Shown here: positions 19,667 to 32,699 of the stretch, piece by piece
Layout of the letters: each line of letters begins with the position of its first letter
Position numbering within the stretch: the stretch's first letter is position 1
Assembly: GCA_038049695.1 (NCBI GenBank)
Contig: CP142456.1
Location: forward strand, 67,731,922 to 67,795,921
Direction: 5' to 3'
Length of the DNA stretch: 64,000 bases
DNA from: Cinnamomum chago
Lineage: Eukaryota; Streptophyta; Magnoliopsida; Laurales; Lauraceae
Notes under the pieces: generated by a model
The model's input: the letters and a program-made list of their open reading frames with translations, nothing else
The model's database searches: none
What the model was told of the DNA's origin: nothing
Translations under genes and position numbers: made by a program

Positions 19667-21322
19667 CTTTATCAATCATAAAATACCACAAGTGCACGGG
19701 TGTCTAGATGAGACAGTGGCAAGAACGGATCGAACCCACAGGGAGCTAATTAAAGAAACTTTTAAATTAAGAAAACTAATTAACTAACAATTAAGAAAAG
19801 TTTTGAGTTTTTAGATATAAAAATAAGAAACTAATTTAGAAATTTAAAATCTACTAATTAATGAAGGTAATTAGAGCATAGGAATCCAATAAGCATCCAC
19901 CAATTATTTATCAAGTAACCCTAACTTGTTCCAATTTTTACTTCAAATCAATGTTTTTAATTTGGAAATTTTAACTTTTAAAATCCCTTTTTAATCATAA
20001 AAAAACTCAAAACTCAAGACTTCCTTCATCTCATAAAAGAATAAAAATAATTTAAGCACCACCCACCAAAAGTAAGCATAAACCATTGAAAGATCTAAAT
20101 CCTAAGCATGACCTATCAAACCTAAGTATGAGTAGTCAAAAACTAATTTTTATTTTTAGAAATAAAAATAGGGATTTGCCTAGGGCACAAAGACAAGCCT
20201 ATTAATCATTAAGCACATAATCAAGGAACACAAATTAGAATTACTAAACAAATAAAAAGATAATTACTTACCTTCATCCATAACTCTAATCAAGAAAATT
20301 AGCCCGCCATTGCAAAGAATGCTTCTTGATTTATCATTAAAAATTGCATCTTTATAACTTTTCCTTCACAAATTTTCTCCTTCAAAATAAATCCTTGGAC
20401 ATGGCTCAAGGCTACAAAAAACAAAAATAAACTAATGGAAAAGAAGAAAGGAAGAGAGAAAGAAAGGAATAGAAGAAAGGGCTGAGATGCTTGGTGAAGA
20501 ATGGCTTAATTTATAGATGTTAATGCCTCCTTTTTAGCAAAGAATCTCCTCTCTTTTAGGACTTGTTTCCTTATTTGTAAAGATTTCTTGCTTAGGTCTC
20601 AAGTTAGGCTTCACACTTGGAAAAAAAATTGAATTGGAGAGGATTTGTTACTAAGTGTGCCATGTCTTGCCAAATTGAACTCCTCAAACATCTCTCAAGT
20701 TGCCAATTTTGAAAACTTTTTGTAATTCCAGCATAGAATTATAATAGCCAACTTCTAAAGGTCATATCTCCCTCGATATAGCTCCGATTTATGAAATCTT
20801 GAGCTCTACGAATATCTACTCGAAAAGAGCTTTCCAACGGTATGTAGATTGCACTAATCCGACACTCAAGTTGAAAGTTATGACCATTTCAATTTGCTAC
20901 CATTGAAAAATCCGAGAATAATTGTGCAATTAAGGGAACTTCTATTTTTGGCATCCAATGGGGTGTGTGGGACCCATCTTGGATGTTCAAGATATGTTTG
21001 GACTCTTTATTTGCTTTCTTATTTGATTATCTTCTCATATTTGGCATGCTTCCTCACTTGCAACTTTGACTAGTCAACTCTCCTTGCAAACTTTCCAATT
21101 TTCTCTTTCTTTCATGAAGGGTGACCCGCCTTTGATCTCTCTTCAAGTTTTACCAGTGCAGGTCCCACTCTTGATTTCTTCTACATATATAAAATTAAAT
21201 AATGTCAATAATAATTAAGTGTGAAGAATCTAGATTGACTATGCATGAGACCCTACATGCTTACTTAATACACTAAAAATATCTAATTTTCCAAAAATAA
21301 CACATAGTGTTAAAATTAGCAG
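19667..21322. repeat. LTR-like sequence, unclassified
   Basis: Opens with TACCACAAGTGCACGGGTG and CGAACCCACAGGGAG, phrases often seen in plant LTR-retrotransposon LTRs, and has no coding capacity over 1.65 kb. It replaces the rest of the copia element. I cannot define a target duplication, so whether it is a solo LTR is open. Confidence 0.4.
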
Positions 21323-21772
21323 CTATGCATTAGTGAAGCTAGTTGCATGGCATACAAGCATTCTTCGCCTTCAGTAGATTGCAAGGCCATGGGGGGTTTG
21401 AGGGAGCCCAATGCAAGTGTATGCTAAAAACTTTTGTGGAGGCCCAATGTTGAAGTGTCTGCAATTTATACAAACTAAGAGTTAGAGTAAAATAATAGTC
21501 CACCTCACTGAAGATAAGGGATTAGCTATTGTGGTGGCAATAACAATTCTAATGTGTAACATTAAAGTTTGGTCTGCAGATTTATTGTTTTTAGCATTAT
21601 GCAACATCTCTCTGTTTTTTTCCTCTTAAAATTGCTTTGAAATAAATAACCATTTCTAATGCACTATGCTTTCAAAAATATTTGGAGGAAAATGATTTTT
21701 TTTTTTTGTGAAAAATTAAATTTGAATCTCACTTTCTCCAATTAACTTTTTCGCAAAACATAGAGCTTGAGG
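21323..21772. other. Unassigned AT-rich sequence
   Basis: No open frame, repeat end or motif that I can support. Confidence 0.4.
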
Positions 21773-22093
21773 ACCTATAAATACCCTTTCACCCCTTATC
21801 CTCTTCAAGCCTTCAATGTGGAGACTTCCATATCTTGCTTTGAGAAAAAAGAGAAAGAGGACTAAATGGTGCTCTAAAGGCAATTTGAAAGTTTCTAATA
21901 AATGGTTTCCTTTGCCATGAGATTTGTACCAACGCAATCAACAACATACAGTAGAATGACTTTAAACCCAAAAAATCCATACAGAAAGTAGAATGACATG
22001 TGAGGGTTGGATCTTGATATATGTGTATGTAGGATCCAAATCCCCTGTTTGGTATATGTGTATGTGGGATTTAGATCCCCAGTTTGGTCCAAC

Positions 22094-22215
22094 GAGGGAA
22101 ACCTGTTTAGACCAATCAGGGGTGTCACATGGAAAGATTTTATTTTTTATGAGATGAGATTTTTTTTAGAGATGAAATATGACATCTCAACCTCTGAAGC
22201 CCTGTTTCGATCAAA
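22094..22215. mobile_element. MITE of the GGTGTCACATGG family, in unit 1
   Basis: Imperfect inverted ends around CCAATCAGGGGTGTCACATGG and GACATCTCAACCTCTG...CCTGTTTCGATC, with a T-rich middle. Relatives lie in unit 2 (about 24590-24712) and at the window end (63883-64000). Confidence 0.5.
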
Positions 22216-23209
22216 CAAGAGATCCCTCTCCTTTTTCTATCCTCGTTTTTTATTCTTTTTTGGCTAGTGCTTCGATCACATGAAAATGGTGGACCAAGGG
22301 TTCTTGTTTCAAAATTATTGATTCCACTTGTTCCACCATTCCATGTGATACATGTTTTACATTTAATTTCTCAATCTGGAGGAACTTTATTATAATATAA
22401 AAAAATGTTCAATCCAACGCGTACGGTTAATACTGCTCCACTTTAAAGACATCTTGGACCAATCATCGTCTTCTTCATTATTATAATAGAAGATCATCCA
22501 ATTTGCAGATCATTGCTCCTAGTGACAGCAAGGGATTGGGCGTGAGTGGGTGGGTGAATTAGTATTTGCCAAAGAACCCTTCTCAGGCAAGGATTACCAG
22601 TCCCGTTATGGATGATTGGGTGAGAAATAAAAGACGTGTTTGGCATCGTTGGAGCGGGATGTTTCTATGTTCTCATAAGATAAGGTTGTGAAAAACATAT
22701 TTGATATATGTAAATCACTGGTCCGAATTTTAATCTCATGGGAAGAAATCTCAAAATTTTGTCCCGCTTGCATAAGAAAATGGGAACGGAAAAACTTTAT
22801 TTTTTAAAAATCATCTCGCTTATCCTAAAGGTTGGCCCAATGTTCACAATCTCAAAGAAGATAGCCACACTTTATAATTCTTAAAAGTGGGTCACGTGGT
22901 TACAATCATAAAAGACCGGCCCCTATTATAATTCTATAATGGAAGGACCGCATTAAAAATCTTATGAATGTGGGCCCTATCTTCTAATTTATAAAGGTGG
23001 GCATCACGTTATAATTTCTGTTTAATGTATTTGATAACTTTATATATATATATATATATATTAAAGTAATAGGGATGCAGCCATAGTGAGTGCCATGTCA
23101 GCATCACAAGAGTTCTCCATTCGAAACAAAATATGCACAAAAAATATAAGTTGCTTTGACATGTCAGGTCACTTTTCTAATCTTCATCTCCTAAAATCTC
23201 TCTCATTTA

Positions 23210-23717
23210 GGGCACGTTTGTGTACACACCCTATCCGCGGAAAGAGGAAATTGCCACGTCAGCAAATTCCATAGAAATGAAAACCTCGGAAAAGGATTTT
23301 TGTAGAATTTAGAAATACATGTTTGGTGCAAAAAGAGTATCCTTATTGAATTGGTGCAGATGTTGTTTGGTACGGCTGTGGATTCCTTATAAAAAATTAA
23401 AATTTCTTATTTGGTGATATAATTTTTTGAAGAAAATAACATAACATGTATATTATTTATTTAACTTTAAATAATAATTTATATAAAGAAATAAAAAATG
23501 AAAGAGTTATAGGTTTTTGGGCTGAAATGGACAAAAGTGAGGAAAAGATGGAGAAGTTTTCCGAGGAAAACCATTTCCCATACCCCCCATGGGAAACTCA
23601 TTTCCACAATTATCAAGGAAAATGCTGACGAGGGAGGAAAACATTTCCGCAGAATTATTCCGCACCAAACGCCGGAAAAATGGGTTTTCCGCGGAAAAGT
23701 GTTACATAAACATGCCC
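23210..23717. mobile_element. PIF/Harbinger-type (Tourist-like) MITE, copy A
   Basis: 508 bp, ends GGGCACGTTTGTGTA and (inverted) AAACATGCCC, 3-bp target duplication TTA on both sides, and empty site in unit 2. The interior has CCGCGGAAA palindromes near both ends. Two relatives occur at 33939-34469 and 49401-49935. Confidence 0.9.
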
Positions 23718-24589
23718 TTAAAGTGTCACTTCTCCTAAAATCTGTCCCTAAAATCTTTAATAAAAACAAGCACTTTCTGACATCAATTCTCTACAAATCT
23801 GAAAAAAGAGGTAGGTGATACCATGTGCCTTTTGAGGGCCATCTATTGGTAAGCACAAGTATAAAAATCACTTGCTACCATAAAGTGGCTGTAAAATGAA
23901 ATTAAAGTAAAATCTTGCAACTATAACACAACAGACGTTTTGAAGGGGCCCCGTTATTCAGATGTCATGACCCAAAATTATCAACCTCTTTCACTTATTT
24001 GTTACCCCACACAAGTTTTATTGAACTCAATGAATCTAAGCCATATACCCTCTGAGTGGAACCTATTAAATAAATATTTTACTAAGTTATTTAGGATTTG
24101 ATAGGTTAAATATCATAGCCATCTTAAGTTATTAACATTATCTACGAGACTTATTTGATGAAAGATCAACATATATCTATCATGGGAAAATATTCATGAG
24201 CATCATCCATCATCATATTATGGTGAGGGACAACATAGTGGGGCCGACTTTATGATACATTCGAACCATTTACATGAATGGGACCCCCTGAATTTCATTG
24301 GATCCATTGAGTTTTCACCTATAAATACCCTTTCATCCCTTATCCTCTTCAAGCCTTCAATGTAGAGACTTCCATATCTTGCTTTGAGAAAGAAGAGAAA
24401 GAGGACTAAACGGTTCTCTAAAGGCAATTTGAAAGTTTCTAATAAATGGTTTCCTTTGCAATGATATTTGTACCTACGCAATCAACAACAAACAGTAGAA
24501 TGACTTTAAACCCAAAAAAACATACATAAAGTAGAATGACATTTGAGGGTTGAAGCTTGATATATGTGTATGTAGGATCCAGATTCCCT

Positions 24590-24712
24590 GTTTGGTCCAA
24601 ACAGGGTCAGGGGTGCCACATGGAAAGATTTTTTTTTTTTTTTATGAGATGGGATTTTTTTTAGAGATGAGATGTGACATCTCAACCTCTGATTGGTCGA
24701 ACAGGGGATCCG
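24590..24712. mobile_element. MITE of the GGTGTCACATGG family, in unit 2
   Basis: Partner of the unit 1 copy: CTGTTTGGTCCAAACAGGG at the left edge, GACATCTCAACCTCTGATTGG at the right. Confidence 0.5.
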
Positions 24713-25122
24713 TTTCCTTTTTCTATTCCTAGTTTTTTATTCTTTGTTGGCTAGTGCTTCGATCACATGAAAATGGTGGACCAAGGGCTTTTGTTTCAAA
24801 ATTATTGATTCCACTTGTTACACCATTCCATGTGATACATGTTTTTCATTTAATTTCTCAATCTGGAGGAACTTTATTATATTATAAAAAAATGTTCAAT
24901 CCAACGCGTACGGTTAATACTGCTCCAATTTAAAGATATCTTGGACCAATCATCGTCTTCTTCATTATTATGATAGAAGATCATCCAATTTGCAGATCAC
25001 TGCTCCTAGTGACAGCCATGGATTGGGCTTGGGTGGGTGGGTGGGTGTATTAGTATTTGCCAAAGAATCCTTCTCCGGCAAGGATTACCAGTCCTGTCCT
25101 GGATGATTAGGTGAGAAACAAA

Positions 25123-26401
25123 AGGCGTGTTTGGCATCGTCCTAGCCGGATGTTTCTATGTTCCTATAAGATAAGGCTGTAAAAAACATATTTGATACGT
25201 GTAAATCACTGGTTCAAATTTTAATCTCACGGGAAGAAATCTCAAAATTTTGTCCCACTTGCATAAGAAAATGGGAACGGGAAAATTTTATTTTATTTTT
25301 AAATCCTCTCACTTATCCTAAAGGTAGGCCCCATGTTTACAATCTCAAAGAAGGTAGCCACACTTTATAATTCTTAAAAGTGGGTTATGTGGTTACAATC
25401 ATAAAAGGTGGGCCCATATTATAATTCTATAAATGGAAGGACCGCATTAAAAATCCTATGAATATGGGCCCTATCTTCTAATTTATAAAGGTGGGCATCA
25501 CGTTATAATTTCTAAAGATGGATCTCATGTCTACAATCACAAAAAATGTGGCCCCACTTTATAATTCTGTAAGGTAGGTCATATGGTCGCAATCACAAAA
25601 GATGGGACCACATTGTAAGTCCTATGAATGTGGGACCACATTGTGAATACTAAGAATGTAGCCCCATGTTTAGATTTCTAAAGGTGGGTGTCACATTGAA
25701 ATTTTTTAAAAGTGGGTCCCGTGTTCACAATTACAAAATTGATGGCCCCCACATTATAATTCTTATTAAGTGGGTCCACATTGTAAATCCTATGATTGTG
25801 CTGTCCTCATGTTCAAATTTCTAAAGGTGGGCACCGCATTGTAATTTCTAAAGTTGGGTCATGTGTCCACAATCACAAAAAATGTGACTCCACTTTGTCA
25901 TTCATAAATGTGGGTCATATGGTCACGACCACAAAAGGTGGACCCACATTATAAATCCTATGGATGTGGGGCCCTATATTCTAATTTCTAAATGTGGTAC
26001 CATGTTCTAATTTCTAAAGGTGGGTCACATATTTACATTCACAAAAGGTGGCCTTACATTATAATTCCTATAAAGGTGGGCCCATGTTGTAAATCCTATG
26101 AAAATGGGTTCCATGTTTAAATTTTTAAAGGTGGACCACATTATAATTACTACAGGTGGGTCCCATGTACACGAATAATAGAGCAGCACAAACAATAAAA
26201 GGTGGGTCTCAAATTGTAAATCATACGTCCACTCTTTAAATCGAAACTTTTATAAAGTTACGAAACAAGTTTCGTACGGCATATTCTCAGTAGAGTAATT
26301 TAATATAATCATGCAAAACAAGCTCTATAGAGTATAGTCTTGGCACAACCTGATTCGAGCATAAAATTAGGAACAACGTAAGAACGATGCCAAACAGGCT
26401 C
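25123..26401. mobile_element. 1.28-kb element made of a GTGGGCCC-type tandem array
   Basis: Ends GCGTGTTTGGCATCGTCCTA and, inverted, AGAACGATGCCAAACAGGC. Between about 25315 and 26230 it is built from roughly 45-60 bp degenerate units, each with AAAGGTGGGTCCCA, CACATTATAATTCC or similar. A truncated copy sits in unit 1 (about 22640-23010). There is no coding potential. The TIR suggests a DNA transposon, but no target duplication could be fixed. Confidence 0.65.
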
Positions 26402-27048
26402 TGAGTATCCAAACATTGAGGCTACCTCTATGTTCTCAAAAGAAAGAGTTAAAGTATCGATTGATGCTTAATGTATTTGGACATGTCTGGTCACTTTTCT
26501 AATCTGCATCTCCTAAAATCACTCTCATTTAAAGTGTCACTTCTCCTAAAATCTCTCCCTAAAATCTTTTATAAAAACAACCACTTTCTGACACCAATTC
26601 TCTACAAATCTGAAAAAAGAGGTAGGTGATACCATGTGCCTTTTGAGGGCCATCCATTGGTCAGCACAAGTATAAAAATCACATGCTACCATAAAGTGGC
26701 TGTAAAATGAAATTAAAGTAAAATCTTGCAACTATAACACAACAGACGTTTTGAAGAGGACCCGTTATTCAGATGTCATCACCCAAAATTATCAACGTCT
26801 TTCACTTATTTGTTACCCCATACAAGTTTTATTGAACTCAATGAATCTAAGCCATATACCATCTGAGTGGAACCTATTAAATAAATATTTTACTAAGTTA
26901 TTTAGGATTTGATAGGTTAAATATCATAGCCATCTTAAGTTATTAACATTATCTACGAGACTCATTTGATGAAAGATCAACATATATCTATCATGGGAAA
27001 ATATTCATGAGCATCATCCATCACCATATTATGGTGAGGGACAACATA

Positions 27049-28515
27049 TCTTTAGGTTTGTTGTGAGCCACTCCAAATCTCTCCCTCTAATACTTCCCTA
27101 AAATCTCTCATCCTCCTAAAATCTCTCATTCGAATACTTACTGAAATCTCTCATCTCTCATCCTCTTAATAGGATTGAATAACTGCTCAATAGGGTCCAT
27201 ATCTCAATAGTTGTGAAACCTTATCACTCCATTTATATTTTCCTAATTTTTTTATTGATCATATCTATCCCTAAAATCTCTACGATGTGGGTAATCATCC
27301 AATGTATAGTATTGGATAACTGATTTCATTTTTTTATAAAAAAAAAAACACTCCGTGGATCTTTCAAATATTTCAACCATTAGTCCCAAAATCTATCAAG
27401 AACAGCTGGATTGATCTCGAGAATTTTATGGCCCAGTGATGGACGAACGTTCGTTATGCTGATGCAAGCTGTGAGACCATGATTTTGTGTAGTATTCTCT
27501 CACAAGAAGGACCGAAGCTATCAAAACAAGAAGCTTGGATTGGATATCAAGCTGAGGAGCCCACCAAGCAATGTCGCCAAATTAGTAACCTTCCACACTC
27601 TCAAAGGTGCAGTTCAGGTTAATATTTATGTACAATCCAAACCATTTAAGTTATGTACACCACTCTCAATCGAGAATGGCTTGAAAACGAAGGGGAGTGG
27701 ATGGGCTGATGGGGGCCGAAATATATCTAAGGCTAAGCCCAGTTAATTTAGTTTGTGGGGGCCTAATATTCATCATAGGACAGTTCACAGGCCTGAAACT
27801 AAGGCCCTGGTCAAGCCCATTTACAAACTAGATACCCTCTTTTGTATTAAGATGTTGGGTGATGCCAAGCAACCCCCACGCCATGCACACCAACACACAC
27901 GCAAAGCTACACTAATTTAAAAAAAAATCCAATAAATGTTTTCCACTACATATTCGAACAAATTTTGAATTTATAAGTAGAAATTAAGGGTCAAAGAAGT
28001 CTAATCAAATCATCTCAACTAATTATTATATAAGAATCAAAATTCAATCCAAGGTGGCCACAACACAACTGAAATTGTACGTAAGATCTCAAATAATGTT
28101 TGTGGGCTTTGTTAGTTTTTTTTTTCCTTCTAAGACGTGAAAGTCATATTATTATCCATTATATTGGGCAATTTCATTCCTTTGAATTTTTTGGATATTG
28201 TTTTTCAAAGAGATTATAATCTCATTTTGTGAATTTCATTGGGTTTTTTTTATACATTATTATTTTTTTCCAAGGAGAGCAAGATCTTATTTTTTATTAA
28301 TTTGTTAGGTTTTTTTTTCCCACATCCACTAGCATATGGTTTTTCTTCCTGTTTCTATGGATTTTCTTTTAAAAAATAAAGATATCATTTTTAGTGGATT
28401 TTATAATCCATCATAACATAATTTCTTTCATCTATTCTTTATAATATATTATTTTAGACTTACTTTTCATTAATTACATTTAAAAAATCTTAAATTTTTA
28501 TATATATTCAATTTT
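27049..28515. other. Unassigned AT-rich sequence
   Basis: Contains a small open frame at 27540-27746 without recognisable similarity and long T-rich runs. I see no supported gene or element. Confidence 0.4.
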
Positions 28516-28598
28516 GGCGCTGGGCTTGGCATGGGGCTTTGCTACTAGTGTGTGTGTGTGTGGCGTTGGGCTTGGCATGGGGCTTTGCTACTAGTGTA

Positions 28599-28633
<35 letters not shown>

Positions 28634-28640
28634 CTCTCTT
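28516..28640. repeat. Tandem 45-bp duplication with (TG)n(GA)n microsatellite
   Basis: GGCTTGGCATGGGGCTTTGC followed by TACTAGTG and a TG run occurs twice back to back. The second TG run is longer and passes into GAGAGAGAGAGA. Confidence 0.85.
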
Positions 28641-29013
28641 AAGATGCAACTTATGTTATCTCAAGCTGAAACAGTGCATCGTTGTCATTATTGTGGTTAT
28701 GTGGCTCCACACCTCCCATCTTTGAGTTGGCTGGATGGTGGACCCTACTTGATCCTTTCCACAAAGGGTTGTCGTATCATGGTCGTCCAAGGGTGCGCTA
28801 TGAGATAGATGGTCCTGATCACTAATTCGGTGGGTCATGTGGTCCCACAAATCAAAGTTTACTATCTCTGTTTTTGGCCTAACGGAATTGGAAAACGTAG
28901 TTTAGATTGGATTTACCGATTTTGGAGACGATGATTTGAGGCAGTTTACAATGGAAATGATTTTGCAGACGATTTCGATTTAGGATAAAATAAGCTGTAG
29001 CTTATGAGAGCCC

Positions 29014-29044
<31 letters not shown>

Positions 29045-29109
29045 AGCGTTGCCGCCAATTTTCTTCGTTATTTAAGCGACGATATTGTTGTTCTTTTCGG
29101 TTGAGCAAT

Positions 29110-29410
29110 AATTTCGCCTTGTCTCTTCTTCTTCCTCTTCTCCCACCAATAATCTTGACTTTTCTCTCTTTATGTTCCCTGATACACCTCGCCCACCCAA
29201 ACACACCCTTCTACCCCTGGTCCTCAACCACAACAAACCAAGTACTGACCTCTAGTTGTTTCAGTGGAGTGGGAGATTTTTGACGATTCACCTATAAATG
29301 GATTGACAATAAGTCTAGTTCTTCCTCTTCTCCCACCAATAATCTTGACTTTTCTATGTTCCCTCTTCTCCCACCAAACACACCCTTCTACCCCTGGTCC
29401 TCTCCCACCA
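29110..29410. repeat. Imperfect direct duplication
   Basis: TTCCTCTTCTCCCACCAATA through CACCCTTCTACCCCTGGTCC appears at about 29129-29222 and again at 29320-29402, with a small internal deletion in the second copy. Just upstream, (TA)n runs lie at 29013-29043. Confidence 0.8.
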
Positions 29411-30240
29411 AAGTCGTGTTAGGAATGCTTGCAACCTAGCGGGCCCTTAGGGTTTTGGGTAGATCAATATTGACACAAGTCATTGGATGATAATTGGCTA
29501 GATATAACACACAAATTTGTAATATCACTCTTCCTCATAATTAACTTACATATTCCACTATTATGTTCCGCTTAAACATATATAACCTTGGGTAAAAATA
29601 TCCTGATAACTTTAGTTAGTTCAGCAATCTAACAATAATTTGATATTTTGATTTTAGTTATTCCTTCTAGAATCGAGTACTAATGGTTCGACAAACTATT
29701 ATAAGGTAAGGGCATTTTCATAGTTTAGTAGATATCAATTAGGGGTGTTTGAGGAAAAAGCCCCTTAAATTTTATAAAAATGACGAAGAGCCCAAAGACT
29801 TCATATTGACAGCAGAGGACCTTTATTTTATGACATCGTAAAATAACCTAAATAACCTAGCATTCTTTGATATCATTGAGTAACCTGCATGCAAATTTTG
29901 ATGAAAAAAGTATATTCCATGATATCATGGTATTATCTACCATCATTACGAAGTTTTTTGGCCCGCGATCTTTCTTTCTTTATTTATAAAATCCCCTACT
30001 AATTAAGTCCATATGATGAAAGACACAATGCAGACTAATAGTTATTGGTTGAAATTGTCTCATTTTTTTTTATAAAAGTCCCAATTAAAATTATTTGTTG
30101 AAATTGTCTGGCAAGAGTATAAGTAATCATAAAAGCCAAAATACAGAAAATTATTTGTAAATATATATTAGAAACAGTAAACTGTCATATGTAGATTTTC
30201 CTCTGGAAAAGAGTATAACAAAATCTTGCTCATGACAAGC
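29411..30240. other. Unassigned AT-rich sequence
   Basis: No coding signal or recognisable element. Confidence 0.4.
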
Positions 30241-30243
30241 TTA

Positions 30244-30704
30244 GGCTCCGTTTGGGAAGGGGGGAGGGGAGGGGAGGGGAGGGGAGGGAAAATTTGAGGG
30301 GGAAGGAAAATGAAGGGGAGGGGAGAAAAAATTAATTTTCTCGCCTCTTGTTTGGAAAGTAAAAAAGTAGGGGGAAGGAAAGTGAAAAAGTATAATTTTA
30401 AAGACTATTTTACCCTTGCTTTTGAAAAAAGTTCAAATAAAGTAAAATGACAATATGGTCATGTGGCCCCTTTCTCCTCACTTTCCCCTCATTTTCCCCC
30501 CTATTTTGGGGGGAAAATTTTTGAGGCAACTCCCCCCCATTTTCCCTCTATTTCCCCGCCCCTATTTTTCCTCCCCCCTTCCCAAACACCCTCCAAAAGC
30601 ACTTTCCCTCCACTTTCCCTTCTTTTTTTTCCTCCCCCCATTTTCCCCCCTTCCCAAACAGACCCTTAATGACCCTCCATTTTCCCCCCTTCCCAAACAG
30701 ACCC
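30244..30704. mobile_element. G-rich MITE (PIF-like, TTA flanks)
   Basis: Ends GGCTCCGTTTGGGAAGGGGG and CCTTCCCAAACAGACCC, with TTA directly outside both (30241-30243, 30705-30707). The left arm carries GGGGGG followed by five A-separated G runs; the right arm is C-rich. The last 39 bp of the right end are tandemly repeated (30666 and 30705). Confidence 0.75.
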
Positions 30705-31129
30705 TTAATGACCGGTGCCAAATGTGATAGAATATTGTTAGGGAAATGAAGACAATTTTGAAATGTAGAACAAACCAATAAGGATAGGAGACGTCTCTTT
30801 CGAGAGAGGTGGGAGAAAAACAAAATCAGGGAGAGTCCATGCGGTATCAACAATAAGATGACAATTGAAAATAGTGGGATTCGCGTGAGGACATTGAGGA
30901 GAAAAGAAAAGTTGAAAGGGTTATTGGAGAGACTAGTTTTTTGTCTATAAAAGCCAGAAAAAGGGGAAAAAACACTAATACAAGGCCAAAGAGTTTTTAC
31001 AGAGATCCTCCAAATTCCTCCAAAAATCGAAAAGCCAAACAGGTTTTATAATAACTTATAATTGCGGACTGCTGAAGTCTCAATGCGCATGATACACGGA
31101 AAGGGTACTTTTGGGAATTCAGTTTGATA

Positions 31130-31340
31130 AACAATCGTACGACCGGTAGAGTCATTTTGGTCCATACAGCCTACACTCTACAACGTCAGAAATCATGTTT
31201 GGTACATACATCAGTGATAGGACCAGTCACACTGAAATTATGTTTGGCACATACGTCAGTAGAGTCATTTTGTTCCATACAGTCTACAATGTCAGAAATT
31301 ATGTTTGGTACATACGTCAGTGATAGGACCAGTCACACCC
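31130..31340. repeat. ~115-bp direct repeat
   Basis: GTAGAGTCATTTTG, then TCCATACAG, TACA...GTCAGAAAT, TATGTTTGGTACATACGTCAG and GATAGGACCAGTCACAC, occurs twice, with an extra partial TGTTTGGCACATACGTCAG between the copies. Confidence 0.75.
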
Positions 31341-32690
31341 AAAAAAAAAGAAAAAAATAAATAAAAGGAGCATAAATGTACCTGTGTAGGGTGACACAAG
31401 AGGCAATCTCAACGGGCACTTTGAAACCCTACTAATTGAGTTATGTGGAGTAAAGTTAATTTTATAGAAAAAATAAAAAATAAATAAATTATAATGTTAT
31501 TTTGCTTTTAGTTATTTATTATGAAATTTTTTTGACTTTTTGTATGGAAAATTAATTTTTTTTTTGTATTTTAATAGATAAAGGTAGTTGTTCTTTTACT
31601 TTTTATATCAAAAAGATTGGACCGGTAGATCAGCTATGTATCAAAATTGAATCAAAATTTTGATTGGTTACTTTTGGCTTTATAATATTATATATGAGAA
31701 TAGGAAGTCGAAAGAATATTGTTTATTTACGGAGATGGCCAATTACATAATTTCTTTTGTCTGAGGGGGCCCACCTGATGTCCTTCCATCTTCCACATTA
31801 CATATTTTAGGGCCGTTAACGAGTCGGATCCGGTTTCATACCGGGCATGAGTTCATTTACCATTGAGGAAGTAGAATCTAAATCCCCATCATAGTCTCCA
31901 TACGCTAGGATTTCAGTACTCCAACTTGGAAACGGAAGGACTCCATGTGTCTTCCATCTAAGACCATTACTCTAAGTATGAACTTTATAAAAAAAAAAAT
32001 AAACTACTAAAAAAATCTTCTTTCATTAGAGTGCTAGTAGTTTTTTAGTTCATGCAAGCAACCATCAAAATCACTATAGCAAACTATTAAAAATTAATGA
32101 AATTTCCTTACGGGCAGGTTGGGCTGAGCCTGGATGGGCCGAGCCTGTTCTGTCCATTCTCAGTCCCATTTTGACAGGGCTCGAAACTCATTGTCCAAGC
32201 CCAACCCGTTGGGTTCAAATTTTTTTTAAAAGTCTTGTATTATCGTGCTTATGACGGGCCGGGCCGGATTTCCATTTCGATGGGCTCAATTGACAGGTTT
32301 AGCCCCATGAGCTTTTTCATCAAAATTATTGTATCCAACAGTTAACACCGTTGCATATGATCACACATGCTCTCAGGGGACTTGTATTGTAAGACTAATT
32401 AACATCCAATATCCTCATGCCGAAAACAATTGATCTACGAGTGGAGTGGAGTGCGGTACATGCAGCCATGTTATATGGGGACTATTCGTATTTTCATCTT
32501 TTAATGTAGCATCAAGCTTATTGAACTTTCATTGTCGGCTGTATATTGACATAGTAATTTTTCAAAGGGAAGCTCTATACAGCGCCCCCACAAGTTTTGA
32601 AAAGAAAAACGCGATGTGAGTTTTATCGATGAGAAGAGAACGGACATTTATTGCATTGAATGGGCTGTCATATAAAAAAAAGTACAACAA
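31341..32690. other. Unassigned sequence with hAT-like GC patches
   Basis: Around 32110-32300 there are GGGCCGAGCC and GGGCCGGGCCGG words like the subterminal parts of hAT elements elsewhere in the window, but no ends or target duplication can be defined. Confidence 0.35.
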
Positions 32691-32699
32691 CAGTTTGCA

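Larger units (their letters stand above)
21773..24237. repeat. 2.5-kb tandem duplication, unit 1
   Basis: Begins ACCTATAAATACCCTTTCA and ends GGTGAGGGACAACATA, as does unit 2 at 24317-27048. It differs by carrying a PIF-type MITE (23210-23717) and by lacking most of the GTGGGCCC array, which is replaced by a TA microsatellite at about 23041. A TATAAATA followed by pyrimidine-rich leader-like sequence at the start may be a promoter, but no gene follows. Confidence 0.85.
24317..27048. repeat. 2.7-kb tandem duplication, unit 2
   Basis: Second copy of the unit, 80 bp after the first. It has the empty site for the MITE found in unit 1: the sequence CTCATTTAAAGTGTCAC at about 26525 is uninterrupted. 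It keeps the full-length 1.28-kb repeat-array element. Confidence 0.85.
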
